A DNA stretch of 64,000 bases from Streptomyces formicae (GCF_002556545.1 NZ_CP022685.1:620001-684000); one strand, 5' to 3'. Positions 55,112 to 63,671 are shown, numbered from the stretch's first letter. Notes: generated by a model not told the origin, from the sequence alone. Program-made: numbers and translations.

Positions 55112-55477
55112 TCAGACGATGAAGTTCTCGCAGGCGGTAGGAATCCATCCCTTGGTCCCCCGGTAGTTGATGTACGACCACCGGTTGTCGTTGTGCCAGC
55201 CGCACTTCGAGTAGGTCTGCCCGTACTCCACCTCGCAGGCAGCCCACTTGGCCTTGGCGCCCTTCGGGTACAGGCCCTTGGCCGTCGAGTTGAGCTTCCG
55301 CGTCTTGCGGATCTTGACGCTCTCCTTCGCCTTGATCGGGTTCCCCTTGCCGCACGCCTTGCTCGCCACGCTCGTGGGAGCGGCATCCGGCGTGACCGCA
55401 CCGGCCGTCGCCGTTCCGGCCGCAAACGCGGCCCCCGTCATCGCCACGACACCCAGCAGAGAAGCCAACTTCCGCAC
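55112..55477 (-). CDS. Small secreted SH3-like protein
   Basis: 121 residues from GTG 55477 (VRKLASLLGVVAMTGAAFAA), with a GGGG site upstream; the frame extends further but the signal peptide fixes this start. Cleavage after GTATAGA leaves a mature protein of about 95 residues with four cysteines and a C-terminal WSYINYRGTKGWIPTACENF segment. That segment resembles bacterial SH3 domains used in secreted cell-wall-binding proteins. No enzyme motif. A cell-surface or extracellular role is probable; the ligand is unknown. Confidence 0.72.
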   Translation of the reverse strand: MRKLASLLGVVAMTGAAFAAGTATAGAVTPDAAPTSVASKACGKGNPIKAKESVKIRKTRKLNSTAKGLYPKGAKAKWAACEVEYGQTYSKCGWHNDNRWSYINYRGTKGWIPTACENFIV

Positions 55478-56044
55478 TGCACAACCCCGTTCACTAGCTG
55501 CGGGGCTTCTGCACACCCCGCGGTACGCCGCACAGCCTAGGTCATCATGATCGCGTACGCGAACGGAAAAGGACATGGAAAGAAACACGGAAGGAGACGT
55601 GAAAGGAGACGCGGCGCCGACCTCCCAAAGGCTCCCACCGGACCCGCCGTTGCCCTCAGGGTCGGCGACGACATCCTTGCCGTCCCGAGCGGCGTTCGGG
55701 CAGACGCCCTTGGTGCGGTGATCACGGGGGGGGCGGGTCCCGGGGCTCGCATCTTGCCCGCGGATCACCGGCGGTCACGGTCCAGAGCCGACGCTCTCGG
55801 CGAAGGCGAACCGCGGCACCTGTTGCGGGATGGCAAGGCGGTGCCGGGCAATCCCCCGCAGGGGGCACCGAAACCCACACGAGTGATCGAACACAGCATC
55901 ACGACCCGTCCCACTCGGCCACACAAAGAGAGGGCTGGGTATTCGAAATCGCGTTCTAGATTTCGCCCGCTCCCACCCATTACGGCGACAACAGAGCGCC
56001 CGTTACCCGATCACCTGTCCGCATCCCGCCCCCGAGGAGCCCTC
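55478..56044. other. Intergenic region before the peptide operon
   Basis: 567 bp without a supported gene. It contains a purine-rich stretch (55,559-55,610) with several GAAAGGA-like units, and an inverted repeat at 55,944-55,965. A long open frame crosses the region but has poor coding character and no ribosome-binding site. The promoter of the peptide operon must lie here. Confidence 0.5.
55944..55965. promoter_or_regulatory. Operator candidate upstream of the peptide operon
   Basis: CGAAATC and its complement GATTTCG flank an 8-bp spacer, forming an A/T-rich dyad 80 bp before the first peptide start. Position and symmetry suggest a regulator site. No regulator gene adjoins, although a GlxA-like regulator lies 4 kb downstream. 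Confidence 0.45.
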
Positions 56045-56188
56045 ATGCATCCCGTACGCCGTCCTGCTCTCGTTCATCCCGCGTTCGATAACACTGCCGC
56101 CTCCCCGGGCATCGCCCATCAGCTCGCTTCCGGCCGCGCCGCCCTGTTCGCCGAGGGGTCACGACCGGATACGAGGTACCTGGCATGA
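56045..56188 (+). CDS. 47-residue peptide, first frame of coupled operon (possible precursor)
   Basis: A 47-residue frame starting ATG 56045, with GAGGAG 5 nt upstream, the best ribosome-binding site of the operon. The peptide begins MHPVRRPALVHPAFDNTAAS and ends SRPDTRYLA. It is basic overall, cysteine-free, and has two His-Pro pairs. Its stop overlaps the next ATG (ATGA), and coupling continues through NUDIX, ABC exporter and methyltransferase genes. In such operons the first small frame is often the precursor of a modified peptide. It does not show a clear FxLD motif, so the family is unknown and it may instead be a leader peptide. Confidence 0.5.
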   Translation: MHPVRRPALVHPAFDNTAASPGIAHQLASGRAALFAEGSRPDTRYLA

Positions 56189-56265
56189 CCCACTCCGCTC
56201 ACCATTCCTTCCCTGCGCGCGGCCGTCGTACGGTCCAGCGCCTCGTGCGGGAGGGACAGCGTTGA
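56185..56265 (+). CDS. 26-residue micro-ORF coupled to NUDIX gene
   Basis: The frame MTHSAHHSFPARGRRTVQRL continues to EGQR and a TGA that overlaps the TTG start of the NUDIX gene. Its ATG overlaps the preceding stop. It is basic and His-rich. It may be a second short peptide or merely a translational-coupling spacer. No separate ribosome-binding site is evident. Confidence 0.35.
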   Translation: MTHSAHHSFPARGRRTVQRLVREGQR

Positions 56266-56729
56266 CCCAGGCTCGCCATCTAGTAATCGCGGACGTGGCG
56301 CAGCTCCTGCCCCGGGACAGCGGCGCCGTCCTGTGCGTGCGGCGCAAGCCGGATGCGGCCCTCGCACCAGGACAACTCACCGTCGTGGGCGGCCATCTCC
56401 AAGCCGGTGAACCACTGGACCACGCGGCCCGGCGTGAAGCGCAGGAGGAGACCGGGATCCGCATCCGCGCCGACGAGCAGGAGTTCTGCGGACTCATCCA
56501 TCACCACGAGCCCGGCGGCACGGACCGGATCACTGCCGTGTTCGTCGCCCAGTCCTGGACGGGCGAGCCGCACAACGCCGAGCCGGACAAGCACGACGGG
56601 CTGTTCTGGGTCTCGATGGAGAAGCCCCCGCCGGACTGCCGTCCCTCCACCGTCACCGTCTTCCACATGCTCACCCACGGCCCGTCGCACCGGGCGTTGA
56701 ACTGGCCCGCCCCGGGAGGCACTCGGTGA
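56262..56729 (+). CDS. NUDIX hydrolase
   Basis: 155 residues from TTG 56262, with GGGAGG about 7 nt upstream. A perfect NUDIX box runs from G45 region GHLQAGEP to REAQEETGI (G-x5-E-x7-REUxEExGU), binding Mg2+ and cleaving nucleoside diphosphates linked to another moiety. Upstream RRKPDAALAPGQLTVVGGHL is the usual substrate loop. The substrate is unknown. It overlaps the ABC gene by GTGA, and in this operon may tailor a nucleotide intermediate or play a housekeeping sanitation role. Confidence 0.85.
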   Translation: MTQARHLVIADVAQLLPRDSGAVLCVRRKPDAALAPGQLTVVGGHLQAGEPLDHAARREAQEETGIRIRADEQEFCGLIHHHEPGGTDRITAVFVAQSWTGEPHNAEPDKHDGLFWVSMEKPPPDCRPSTVTVFHMLTHGPSHRALNWPAPGGTR

Positions 56730-58717
56730 AGAGGTTCTTCGGACCGGTGAAGATGGCCGAGCCTCGCGTCTCCGACGCCGAACAGGAGCTGTTCGGCGGA
56801 CCGTTGCGCTACGACCTGGGCTGGTCGCAGCACGAGCACGCCGGTCTGGATCTGACCATGATGACGGCGCTGCGCTCCATGCCCGCACTCGTCGGCGCCG
56901 CCCTGCGTCTGGCGTGGCAGGCCGACCGGCGCGCGCTCCTGGCCGTGGCCGTCAGTGAGATCGGCCAGGGCATCGCCGCGGCCGTCGGCCTGCTCGCCAT
57001 CAACGCCGTCATGCACGCGCTGCTCGCCGGGACCGGCAGCGCCGACCAGCGGTTGCACGCGCTGTTACCCGGACTGCTGGCCGCCGCCGCCATCGCTGTC
57101 GTCAACTCCGCCCTCTCCGCCTGGTCCACCTCCCGCGCGGGGCGTCTGGAGCCGAAGGTCGAGCGGATCGCCACCACCCAGTACCTGGCCGCCGCCGTCA
57201 GCGTCGAGCTGGAAGCCATCGACGACCCCGACTTCCGTCGGCTCGTCGACATCGCCCAGCACGGCCCCGGCGCCGCCCGGCGCATGATCGGTGCCTGTGT
57301 CGCCGCCCTGAACGGCCTGATCTCCCTGATCACCACGGCCGGTGTGCTCGCCGTGCTCCACCCCCTCTTGCTGCCCATGCTGCTCCTCATCGCGGCCCCG
57401 CGCGGCTGGGGTGCCATGCGCGTGGCCCAGGAGCGGTACGTGTCGGTGATGGCCTGGATCGAGCACGTGCGAGCCAGCCGCCTCATCGGCAGCCTGCTCA
57501 CCGAACGCAGCGCCGCCCAAGAGGTCCGCCTCCATGCCGTCGGAACCTTCCTCCTCAGCCGTTACGAGCGCATGGCCGAGAGCGCGGAAGCCGAACAGGA
57601 ACGCCTCGCCTCCAGCAAAGCCCTCACCGAATGGATCGCCTCCGCACTGTCAGGACTGGCCATGGCCGCGACCTACGGGGCCATGTTCTGGCTGATCGTC
57701 GCCGGACACATGAGCCTCGCCGTCGCCGGAACCGCCGTGATCGCGGTACGCACCGGATCGGCGAGCCTGGGCGCGCTGGTGATGAACATCAACCAGCTGC
57801 ATGAGGAATCCCTCTACGTACGCGACCACGGCCGGTTCCTCACCCAGGCCGCACAGCGCACCATCCCCGCTGGCGGCGACCCCGTACCCGGGCGGGTCAA
57901 GGAGATCGCCCTGGACCAGGTCACCTACTGCTACCCCGACCGGGACACGGCTGCCCTGGAGCAGGTGTCGCTGACCTTGCCGATGGGGTCGGTCACCGCC
58001 GTGGTGGGGGAGAACGGCTCCGGCAAGAGCACGCTCATGAAGATCCTTTCGGGCATGCTGCTGCCCCAGAGCGGCACCTTGCGCTGGGGCGAGGCGGACA
58101 TCACCGGCCTCGACCGCTCCCAGGTCTTCGAGCGCGTCTCCCTGCTCACCCAGGACTTCCAGCGCTGGCCGGTGACCGCCGCGATGAACATCCGCATCGG
58201 CCGCCCCGCCCACGCGGCGGCATCGCAGGACTTGCAGCCCTCGGTCGACTACGCCGGTGCCGCCCCGGTCATCGCCAAACTCCCCGACGGCCTGCGCAGT
58301 CTGCTGGCCCGCATGTTCCGCGGCGCCATCGAACTCTCCGGCGGCGAGTGGCAGAAGGTAGGTCTGGCCCGCACGCATTGGCGTAGCGCGACCTCGCGGG
58401 CGGACAGCATCCTCATCGTGGACGAGCCCACCTCCGCACTCGATCCCGAGGCGGAGATCGAAGCCTTCGGCCGTATCCGTCGCCTCGCCGCCCCGAACCG
58501 GGCCGTCGTCCTGGTCACCCACCGCATGTCCGGCGTCCGCCACGCCGACCACATCTACGTCCTCAACCAAGGGCGCCTCGTCGAACACGGCACCCACGAC
58601 GACCTGATCGCCGCGCACGGCCGGTACGCCGCCATGTTCGACGCGCAGGCCGCCCAGTACGCCCCCACCGTCAGCATCCCGAATCCCGCCGCGCCCACCG
58701 TGGCGGACCCCGCATGA
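56726..58717 (+). CDS. ABC exporter (fused TMD-NBD), peptide-cluster type
   Basis: 663 residues from GTG 56726. A membrane domain of about six helices (for example AVAVSEIGQGIAAAVGLLAI) is followed by an NBD with Walker A GENGSGKST (about residue 432), LSGGEWQKVGLART and Walker B ILIVDEPTSALD; the H-loop reads LVTHRMSGV. The GGEWQ form of the signature is common in exporters of lanthipeptide-like clusters. No C39 peptidase domain is fused, so any leader removal would need another enzyme. Unlike the four exporters at 4.7-12.2 kb, all its motifs are intact, and a homodimer is expected. Confidence 0.87.
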   Translation: MKRFFGPVKMAEPRVSDAEQELFGGPLRYDLGWSQHEHAGLDLTMMTALRSMPALVGAALRLAWQADRRALLAVAVSEIGQGIAAAVGLLAINAVMHALLAGTGSADQRLHALLPGLLAAAAIAVVNSALSAWSTSRAGRLEPKVERIATTQYLAAAVSVELEAIDDPDFRRLVDIAQHGPGAARRMIGACVAALNGLISLITTAGVLAVLHPLLLPMLLLIAAPRGWGAMRVAQERYVSVMAWIEHVRASRLIGSLLTERSAAQEVRLHAVGTFLLSRYERMAESAEAEQERLASSKALTEWIASALSGLAMAATYGAMFWLIVAGHMSLAVAGTAVIAVRTGSASLGALVMNINQLHEESLYVRDHGRFLTQAAQRTIPAGGDPVPGRVKEIALDQVTYCYPDRDTAALEQVSLTLPMGSVTAVVGENGSGKSTLMKILSGMLLPQSGTLRWGEADITGLDRSQVFERVSLLTQDFQRWPVTAAMNIRIGRPAHAAASQDLQPSVDYAGAAPVIAKLPDGLRSLLARMFRGAIELSGGEWQKVGLARTHWRSATSRADSILIVDEPTSALDPEAEIEAFGRIRRLAAPNRAVVLVTHRMSGVRHADHIYVLNQGRLVEHGTHDDLIAAHGRYAAMFDAQAAQYAPTVSIPNPAAPTVADPA

Positions 58718-59215
58718 CCCGCTCGCCCGAAAGGCCCGCCGTGACCACATCTCCCACCACCGACCTCCACGACGCCGACGCTCTGCGCCATCAACTGGCC
58801 GACCAACTCGCCAAGTCCGGCCACATCCGTACCCCCGCCGTCGACAAGGCCCTGCGCACCGTGCCCCGGCACGCCTTCGCTCCCGAAAAGTGCCACTCCA
58901 CCAGGCGTACGCCAACGACACCGTCCTCACCCGCCACAGCGACGACGGCCGCGTCGCCAGCTCCCTCTCCGCGCCCTGGCTCCAGGCCGACATGCTCGAA
59001 GCCGCCCGCATCCGGCCCGGCCACCGCGTCCTGGAGATCGGCTCCGGCGGCTACAACGCCGCCCTCGTCGGCCCCACCGGCCACGTCACCACCCTCGACA
59101 TCGACCCAGCCGTCACCGACCGCGCCACCCGCTACCTGGCCCGGACCGGTACGACCGCGTTCAGGTGGTGACCGCGGACGCCGAGCACCTGCCCGCCGGC
59201 CTCGTGCCCGAGGGC
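58714..59215 (+). pseudogene. Protein-methyltransferase, FxLD-system type, frameshifted
   Basis: It starts at ATG 58714 inside the ABC stop. The N-terminal part DALRHQLADQLAKSGHIRTP and RTVPRHAFAPE matches PCMT-like methyltransferases of the FxLD/RiPP type. One base is missing near 58,890, after which VPLHQAYANDTVLTRHS continues in another frame. The SAM motif LEIGSGGYNAALVGPTGH seems short by a few residues, and a second one-base loss near 59,150 shifts the frame before VVTADAEHLPAG. The 3' part is replaced by a Dxs fragment. In intact systems this enzyme methylates Asp/isoAsp-type carboxyls of a ribosomal peptide. Sequencing errors cannot be wholly excluded. Confidence 0.72.
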
Positions 59216-59960
59216 GGGATCGACGCCATCACCGCCTCCACGCTGCGCCCCACCGGGCGACCTGATGGCCACGAAGTTCCCCGGACGGGTCTTCGACGTC
59301 GGCATCGCCGAGCAGCACGCCGCCACCTCCGCCGTGAGGTTGGCCATGGGCGGCTACCAGCCCGTCGTCGCCCTCTACGCCACCCTCCTCAACCGGGCCT
59401 TCGACCAGGTACTCATGGATGTGGCCTTGCACCAACCTACCTTCGTCTTGGACCGAGCCGACGTGACCGACCCCGACGGGCCGAGCCACCACGGCATGTG
59501 GGACCTGACCGCCCTGGCCGCTGTCCCCGGTATGCGCATCGCCGCGCCGCGCGCCGCCGCCCAACTCCAACTGCTGCTCTCCGAAGCGCTCGACGCCCAC
59601 GACGGACCCACCGCACTGCGCCTACCCAAGGCGGGCGCCGGTGCGGGCATCCGGGCGTTGGCCCGCGTGAACAGCCTGTACATCCTGCACCGCAGCACCG
59701 CGCGGCCCCTGGACGTGCTGCTCGTGCCAGCCGGACCCCTGGAACGGCCCGCGCTGGAGGCGACCGGGGAACTCGAGGAGCACGGCATCAGCGTCGCTGT
59801 CGTAGGCCCCCGTTGGCTGTTACCCATCAACTCCACGCTGTAACGGTTCGCCGTCCTCCACCGGATGGTGGTCACGGTGGAGAACAACACTCGTACGGGC
59901 GGCATCGGCTCCGCCACCGCCCAGGCGTGCCGGGACGCGGGGGTCGGCACGCCCGGTGGC
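59215..59960 (+). pseudogene. 1-deoxy-D-xylulose-5-phosphate synthase (dxs) fragment
   Basis: Transketolase-like central and C-terminal sequence of Dxs: ITASTLRPTG, then in the next frame FPGRVFDVGIAEQHAATSA, NRAFDQVLMDVALHQPTFVL, DGPSHHGMWDLTALAAVPG and PRWLLPINSTL with a premature TAA. After the stop, MVVTVENNTRTGGIGSATAQ continues the Dxs C-terminal domain to about 59,945. The thiamine-binding N-terminal half is absent. The fragment begins at or near the methyltransferase break, so a recombination joined the two. It is not functional. Confidence 0.8.
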
Positions 59961-59985
59961 CAACCTCGGTCTGCCCGCCCCCGAT

Positions 59986-60036
59986 CCCCCGTTATGTTTC
60001 TGCGGTCCCGTTGCAGGACCGCAGAAAACACGGGGG
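59986..60036. repeat. Long imperfect inverted repeat
   Basis: An 11-bp perfect core (TTCTGCGGTCC and its complement, 7-nt loop) is extended outward by CCCCCGT / ACGGGGG with a small asymmetric bulge, giving arms of 21-23 nt. It sits between the dxs remnant and the low-G+C island, so it may be a terminator or the edge of an inserted segment. Confidence 0.6.
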
Positions 60037-60299
60037 CACCAACTCCGGAGACGCTGACAGACCGCTGATTGGGGGCATGACCGCCGACCTTTCCCCAGGT
60101 CGAGAGGCTCTTCGCAATGTGGATGCGGCGATCGGCGCCGTGGCTATAGCCCTCAGGAGATAGAGCAAATTAGAGAAACCAAAAACAGGAAAGCTTAAGC
60201 CAATCTGCAGTGAAATCGGTAACTCTTCCCCATTTCCGACATCGCCGCGAAGCTTACTTGGTGGTCCGTCGAAAAATAACTTACTTTAGCACGAAACCT
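60037..60299. other. Transition into low-G+C island
   Basis: A short high-G+C frame (MTADLSPGREALRNVDAAIG, 60,077-60,163) could be the start of a lost gene but has no recognised family. From about 60,160 the composition drops sharply (poly-A/T words such as AAATTAGAGAAACC). No further gene before the GlxA-like stop codon at 60,300. Confidence 0.4.
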
Positions 60300-61250
60300 T
60301 CAATTTCTACTCCGGTATTCTAGCGGCGACATTTTGAGCATTTTCCGAAACGCTCGCCGCATCGCCTCAGCGTTGCGATATCCGCAAAGGTCGGCAATTT
60401 GCGCCACAGCCTCATTCCTGCAATTCGCAAGCCGCCTACAGGCCATCTCGAATCTAATCTTGGCAACGTACTGACCTGGCGGCATTCCGGTATCTTTGGT
60501 AAAAACGCGCGTGAACTGCCTAGGGGAAAGTGAGGCGCGACGCGCCAATTCTTCCACACTAAGATCACCTCGTGGGTGTTCAAGTATCCAATCTAGAACT
60601 TTTCTGATGCTATCGCGGTGAGTAATTTGCGCCTGCAGTTGGGTGCTTATCTGGCTCTGATTATAGGGACGGCGCAGAAATACAACTATCTGGCGCGCAA
60701 CTTTGAGTGAAAGTTTTTGGCCGTAGTCTTCCTCGACCAGAGCCAAAGCCATATCAATACTGCTAGTAAAACCTGCTCCCGTCCAAAATCTGCCATCATG
60801 TATAAAAATTGATTTTCCGGAAGCTTTAACCTTTGGGTATTTCGTAGCGAAATCTGATGCGGAGCTCCAGTGCGTAGACGTACGTACCCCATTCAGAAAT
60901 CCCGATTCGGCCAAAAGCGTAGCACCTCCACCTGGTGCTACAACCCTTTCCGCGCGCCAGCTATGGTCTCGCAACCATGCAGCCACGCGCAAGTCGCTTG
61001 GGGCATTAGGTAGAACTATGGTGTGTGTTTTACAGGGCCCTTCCAGCACAGAGTCCGGAACTATGATCAAACCGCCGCTAGCGCGAACCTTATCGCCATC
61101 AGGGCTAGCTGTGTGCAAAGTGTAGGGATGACCTTGAGGGGATGTGGGGGACAGCAGGCGATTGGCCATGTCGAAAACGGTAGCTGGACCAGTGGTATCT
61201 AGGGCTTCCATTTTATCCGTGAGAATAAAAAGGACACTGCGACTGGGCAT
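60300..61250 (-). CDS. GlxA-family transcriptional regulator (DJ-1/PfpI plus AraC)
   Basis: 316 residues from ATG 61250, with GAGGAA about 11 nt upstream. The N-terminal DJ-1/PfpI domain (about 5-190) lacks the usual Cys elbow: VVAPGGGATLLAESGFLNG stands where VCTGAF is expected. The C-terminal AraC pair of helix-turn-helix units is complete (LSVEELARRASLSPRQFTRV and QIADLCGYRNAEAMRRAF). Codons are A/T-rich and very unlike the rest of the window, showing recent acquisition from a lower-G+C donor. The gene is intact, but no obvious target operon travels with it. Confidence 0.88.
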   Translation of the reverse strand: MPSRSVLFILTDKMEALDTTGPATVFDMANRLLSPTSPQGHPYTLHTASPDGDKVRASGGLIIVPDSVLEGPCKTHTIVLPNAPSDLRVAAWLRDHSWRAERVVAPGGGATLLAESGFLNGVRTSTHWSSASDFATKYPKVKASGKSIFIHDGRFWTGAGFTSSIDMALALVEEDYGQKLSLKVARQIVVFLRRPYNQSQISTQLQAQITHRDSIRKVLDWILEHPRGDLSVEELARRASLSPRQFTRVFTKDTGMPPGQYVAKIRFEMACRRLANCRNEAVAQIADLCGYRNAEAMRRAFRKMLKMSPLEYRSRN

Positions 61251-61600
61251 GACGTGAGCACTTCCTCTATAGGCAACAAGATGCGAAATCGCAAATTGCT
61301 ACTACTCTTGACGCCATTCAGGTTCTTTGAATTCGGAGGACCCTATTCGGCCGGAGTTAAGGTGAATAGGTCGCGGTCAAGTGGTCCACTCGGCCATTAT
61401 TTTAGCTCATAGATTTCATTCTTTCATGAGTTTCGAACTTGCAAAAGAGGGAACATTATTATTCCTGGGGAACGTTGATGTAACTTATGCTGTGTCCTGA
61501 GTGGCGGCAGTTCAGGGAATAGAGCCGGTTCCAGGCGGGTGAGCGGTCAGGGCGAGGCGAGAGGTCACCAACCCTCATAGCGTGCACTGGTTTTGCGTGT
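61251..61600. other. A/T-rich promoter region and island end
   Basis: 350 bp without a supported gene. Up to about 61,480 the sequence is A/T-rich and must hold the GlxA-like promoter. From there G+C returns to Streptomyces levels just before the Rhs fragment, so the right boundary of the foreign segment lies close to 61,480. Confidence 0.5.
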
Positions 61601-62104
61601 ACGCCCCAGCAGGCCATCTCACCGCCGAGACAGACTTCGACGGCCGCATCCTCGCCTACACCCGTAATGCCGCAGGACTTCTCACCGCCCGCACCAACAC
61701 CCTCGGCCAGACGACTCACTACGCACACGCCGCAATCGGCCGCGTGATCCGCAAGGAGGCCGACGGGCGGGTCATCACGTACGAGTACGAACCGAACGGC
61801 CAGCTGGCGCAGGCCATCGGTCCCAGCGTGGCCTGACCCGGCAGCACGACCAGATGGGCAACCTGACGTCCGAGACGGTCAACGGGCGGACCGCCACGTA
61901 CGCATACGACGTCTTCGGCCGTCGTACGAACCGCACCACTCCCACCGGGGCGATCAGCACCATCACCTACGACATCGCAGACAACGTCGCTGAACTGACC
62001 ATCGCTGGGCGCAGGGGCAGCTTCGAACGTGACCGCGCAGGAAAAGAACTCGTCCGCCACGTCGGTGCGGCCGTAAGTGGGTGTTTCATCCTGATGTCTC
62101 ATCC
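61600..62104 (+). pseudogene. Rhs/YD-repeat protein fragment
   Basis: About 165 codons of YD-repeat sequence in two frames. The first reads GHLTAETDFDGRILAYTRNA and EADGRVITYEYEPNGQLAQA. After a frame change near 61,835 the second reads MGNLTSETVNGRTATYAYDV, FGRRTNRTTPTGAISTITYD and GSFERDRAGKELVRHVGAA. Rhs proteins are large cell-surface or secreted toxin-carrying polymers. Both ends are missing; the right end runs into an IS5-like remnant, which probably interrupted it. Confidence 0.8.
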
Positions 62105-62600
62105 CTAGCTGCGGCTTTGATGTGTTGGTGTCGGGTCACGCCAGGAGATGGTGTTCTCGCCGGTGAGGCGGCGGGCCATGAGGTCGGTCATGGCGAGGTG
62201 GATCATGGCTTCGGAGTGGGCCGGGAGGGTCTCGTAGTCGCCGGCCAGGCGGCGGTGCAGCATCAGCCAGCCGTAGGTCCGCTCGACGGTCCAGCGCTTC
62301 GGGATCGGGGTGAAGCCCCGGCTTCCGGGGGGGGCGCGTTGGACGATTTCGAGGTCGATGCCGAGGGTGGCGGCGTGGTCGATGCAGTGCTTGCGGTAGC
62401 CGCCGTCGACCCACACCTTGCGCAGGCTGGGCTGGTCCGCGGCGGCCTGCTCCAGGAGGGGGCGGCCGCGGTGACCAGGACCGCCAGCAGCAGGCCGAGG
62501 GTTGCGGGAGGTAGGCCCACTGACAGTGTTCACAGAGGTGATGAACCGCATCCGTGTGCCCCGGCTCGGCGGCGGTCAGCCGCGCACCACACTCCTCCAT
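62105..62600 (-). pseudogene. IS5-family transposase remnant
   Basis: The minus-strand frame ending at 62,105 encodes the C-terminal DDE region of an IS5-family transposase: LRKVWVDGGYRKHCIDHAAT, PKRWTVERTYGWLMLHRRLA and ETLPAHSEAMIHLAMTDLMA. The N-terminal DNA-binding part is missing, and frame changes occur near 62,460-62,520 (TLGLLLAVLVTAA is in another frame). Its 3' end abuts the Rhs fragment, marking the insertion side. Not mobile as it stands. Confidence 0.82.
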
Positions 62601-62747
62601 GTCCCGGCCGATCAGGCGTGCTGCTCGCGCGAGATTTCGCGACTCCCTGCAACGCAGCGAGGTGTCGTAGCCGTCGTCGTGTGCCCGCCCGGGATTAACC
62701 GAGACAGCCTTTATTCCGGACACTGGCATCGGTGTAGCAACGCGGGT

Positions 62748-62940
62748 GGCAGTCCACCCGGCTTCGATCGCCAGAAATACAAGGCCAGACACAACGTCGA
62801 GAACCGGATCGGCTTGCTGAACAGGCCCGCAGCATCGCGACACGCTACGACAAACTCGCCGTCCGCTACGAAGCGACCATCCAACTCACCTTGAGTTACA
62901 AAAAGCGCTATGACCACACCTCAAAAACGCTAGCGGCGTT
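62748..62940 (+). pseudogene. Second transposase C-terminal fragment
   Basis: Plus-strand peptide FDRQKYKARHNVENRIGLL, then after one missing base QARSIATRYDKLAVRYEATI, matches the C-terminal end of an IS5-family transposase (catalytic Glu in VENRIG). It is a different element from the one at 62.1-62.6 kb and in the opposite orientation. Confidence 0.7.
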
Positions 62941-63239
62941 TGCGGCAGTCAGATTCTTCACATAGAACCCATATGCGGCCCCCCTCGCTATCTTGCTGTG
63001 CAACGAGTGCAGCGAAAGTCCGATTCCACACAATGTCCGCATCCCATTTCCTCAGGCACGCACACAGGGCCATCCAAGCATGAAGGTGCATTGCGACTGA
63101 ACTCCATTCCTCGAAATGGCAAAACATGCTGCGCTTTCTTAGGATTAGTACGCTAGAGGGCAATGCCGGCACTGGCCTGACGAAAGCGTTAAATTTGACG
63201 AATTTACTAAATTCACGCCACGGCCTTCCTGGGGCTCGT
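62941..63239. other. No gene seen
   Basis: A moderately lower-G+C stretch between two transposase remnants. Open frames here are short, lack ribosome-binding sites and show no family resemblance. Probably decayed mobile-element DNA. Confidence 0.4.
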
Positions 63240-63400
63240 GCATGCGGCGGCGGGCGTTCATCATCCAGGCCAGCGACCTCTGGGCTTCCTCTCCGCGTTC
63301 GCCGCGCTCTCCGCCCCGCCTCCCGCACCTACTACGACAAGAAGATCAAGGAAAGCAAGCACCACACCCAGGCCTTAATCCGTAGGTACGACAGTCCAGG
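63240..63400 (+). pseudogene. IS110-family transposase C-terminal fragment
   Basis: The peptide PASRTYYDKKIKESKHHTQA followed by LI matches the end of IS110-type transposases (P.SR.YYDKK..EGK.H.QAL). A neighbouring frame contains RRAFIIQASDL, the preceding conserved strand, so at least one frameshift has occurred. No intact IS110 gene remains. Confidence 0.65.
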
Positions 63401-63622
63401 ACGAGATCAGAGTTCGATCTATTCCAGTGACCGGATGGCAGAAATATCGAACTGCAGCCGAGCCTTCTCGCTCACTACGGTGCCGCCAGCCTTGAGGCGC
63501 TGGTTTGCAGACGAGTCCCCGGTGTGTGCGGTCGATGTTAGTGGCGCTGTCGAAACCGCAACGGGGTGACAAACCCACTCGGCACTTGGAGTGAACGGAG
63601 GGACATCCTCCCCCTCCCGGAG

Positions 63623-63663
63623 ATGCCGTTGCCGCCCACTGATTCGCGGGGCGGCAACGGCAT
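63623..63663 (-). terminator. Terminator of the M4 metallopeptidase gene
   Basis: A perfect 14-bp inverted repeat (ATGCCGTTGCCGCC and its complement) with a 13-nt loop lies 8 bp past the metallopeptidase stop on the minus strand. Confidence 0.82.
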
Positions 63664-63671
63664 GCGCGCGA

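Noticed and set aside
55547..56188. A 213-codon plus-strand frame containing the 47-residue peptide as its end
   Set aside because: It has no ribosome-binding site at its start and non-coding-like composition; only the last 47 codons, behind a strong GAGGAG site, look translated.
56045..56188. Assigning the 47-residue peptide as an FxLD lanthipeptide
   Set aside because: The peptide has a Phe-Asp-Asn segment but not FxLD, contains no Cys, and no lanthionine-forming enzyme is encoded nearby, so only a generic precursor hypothesis is kept.
62930..63328. A 132-codon minus-strand frame
   Set aside because: It runs antisense across the IS110 remnant, shows no family resemblance and has no convincing start site.
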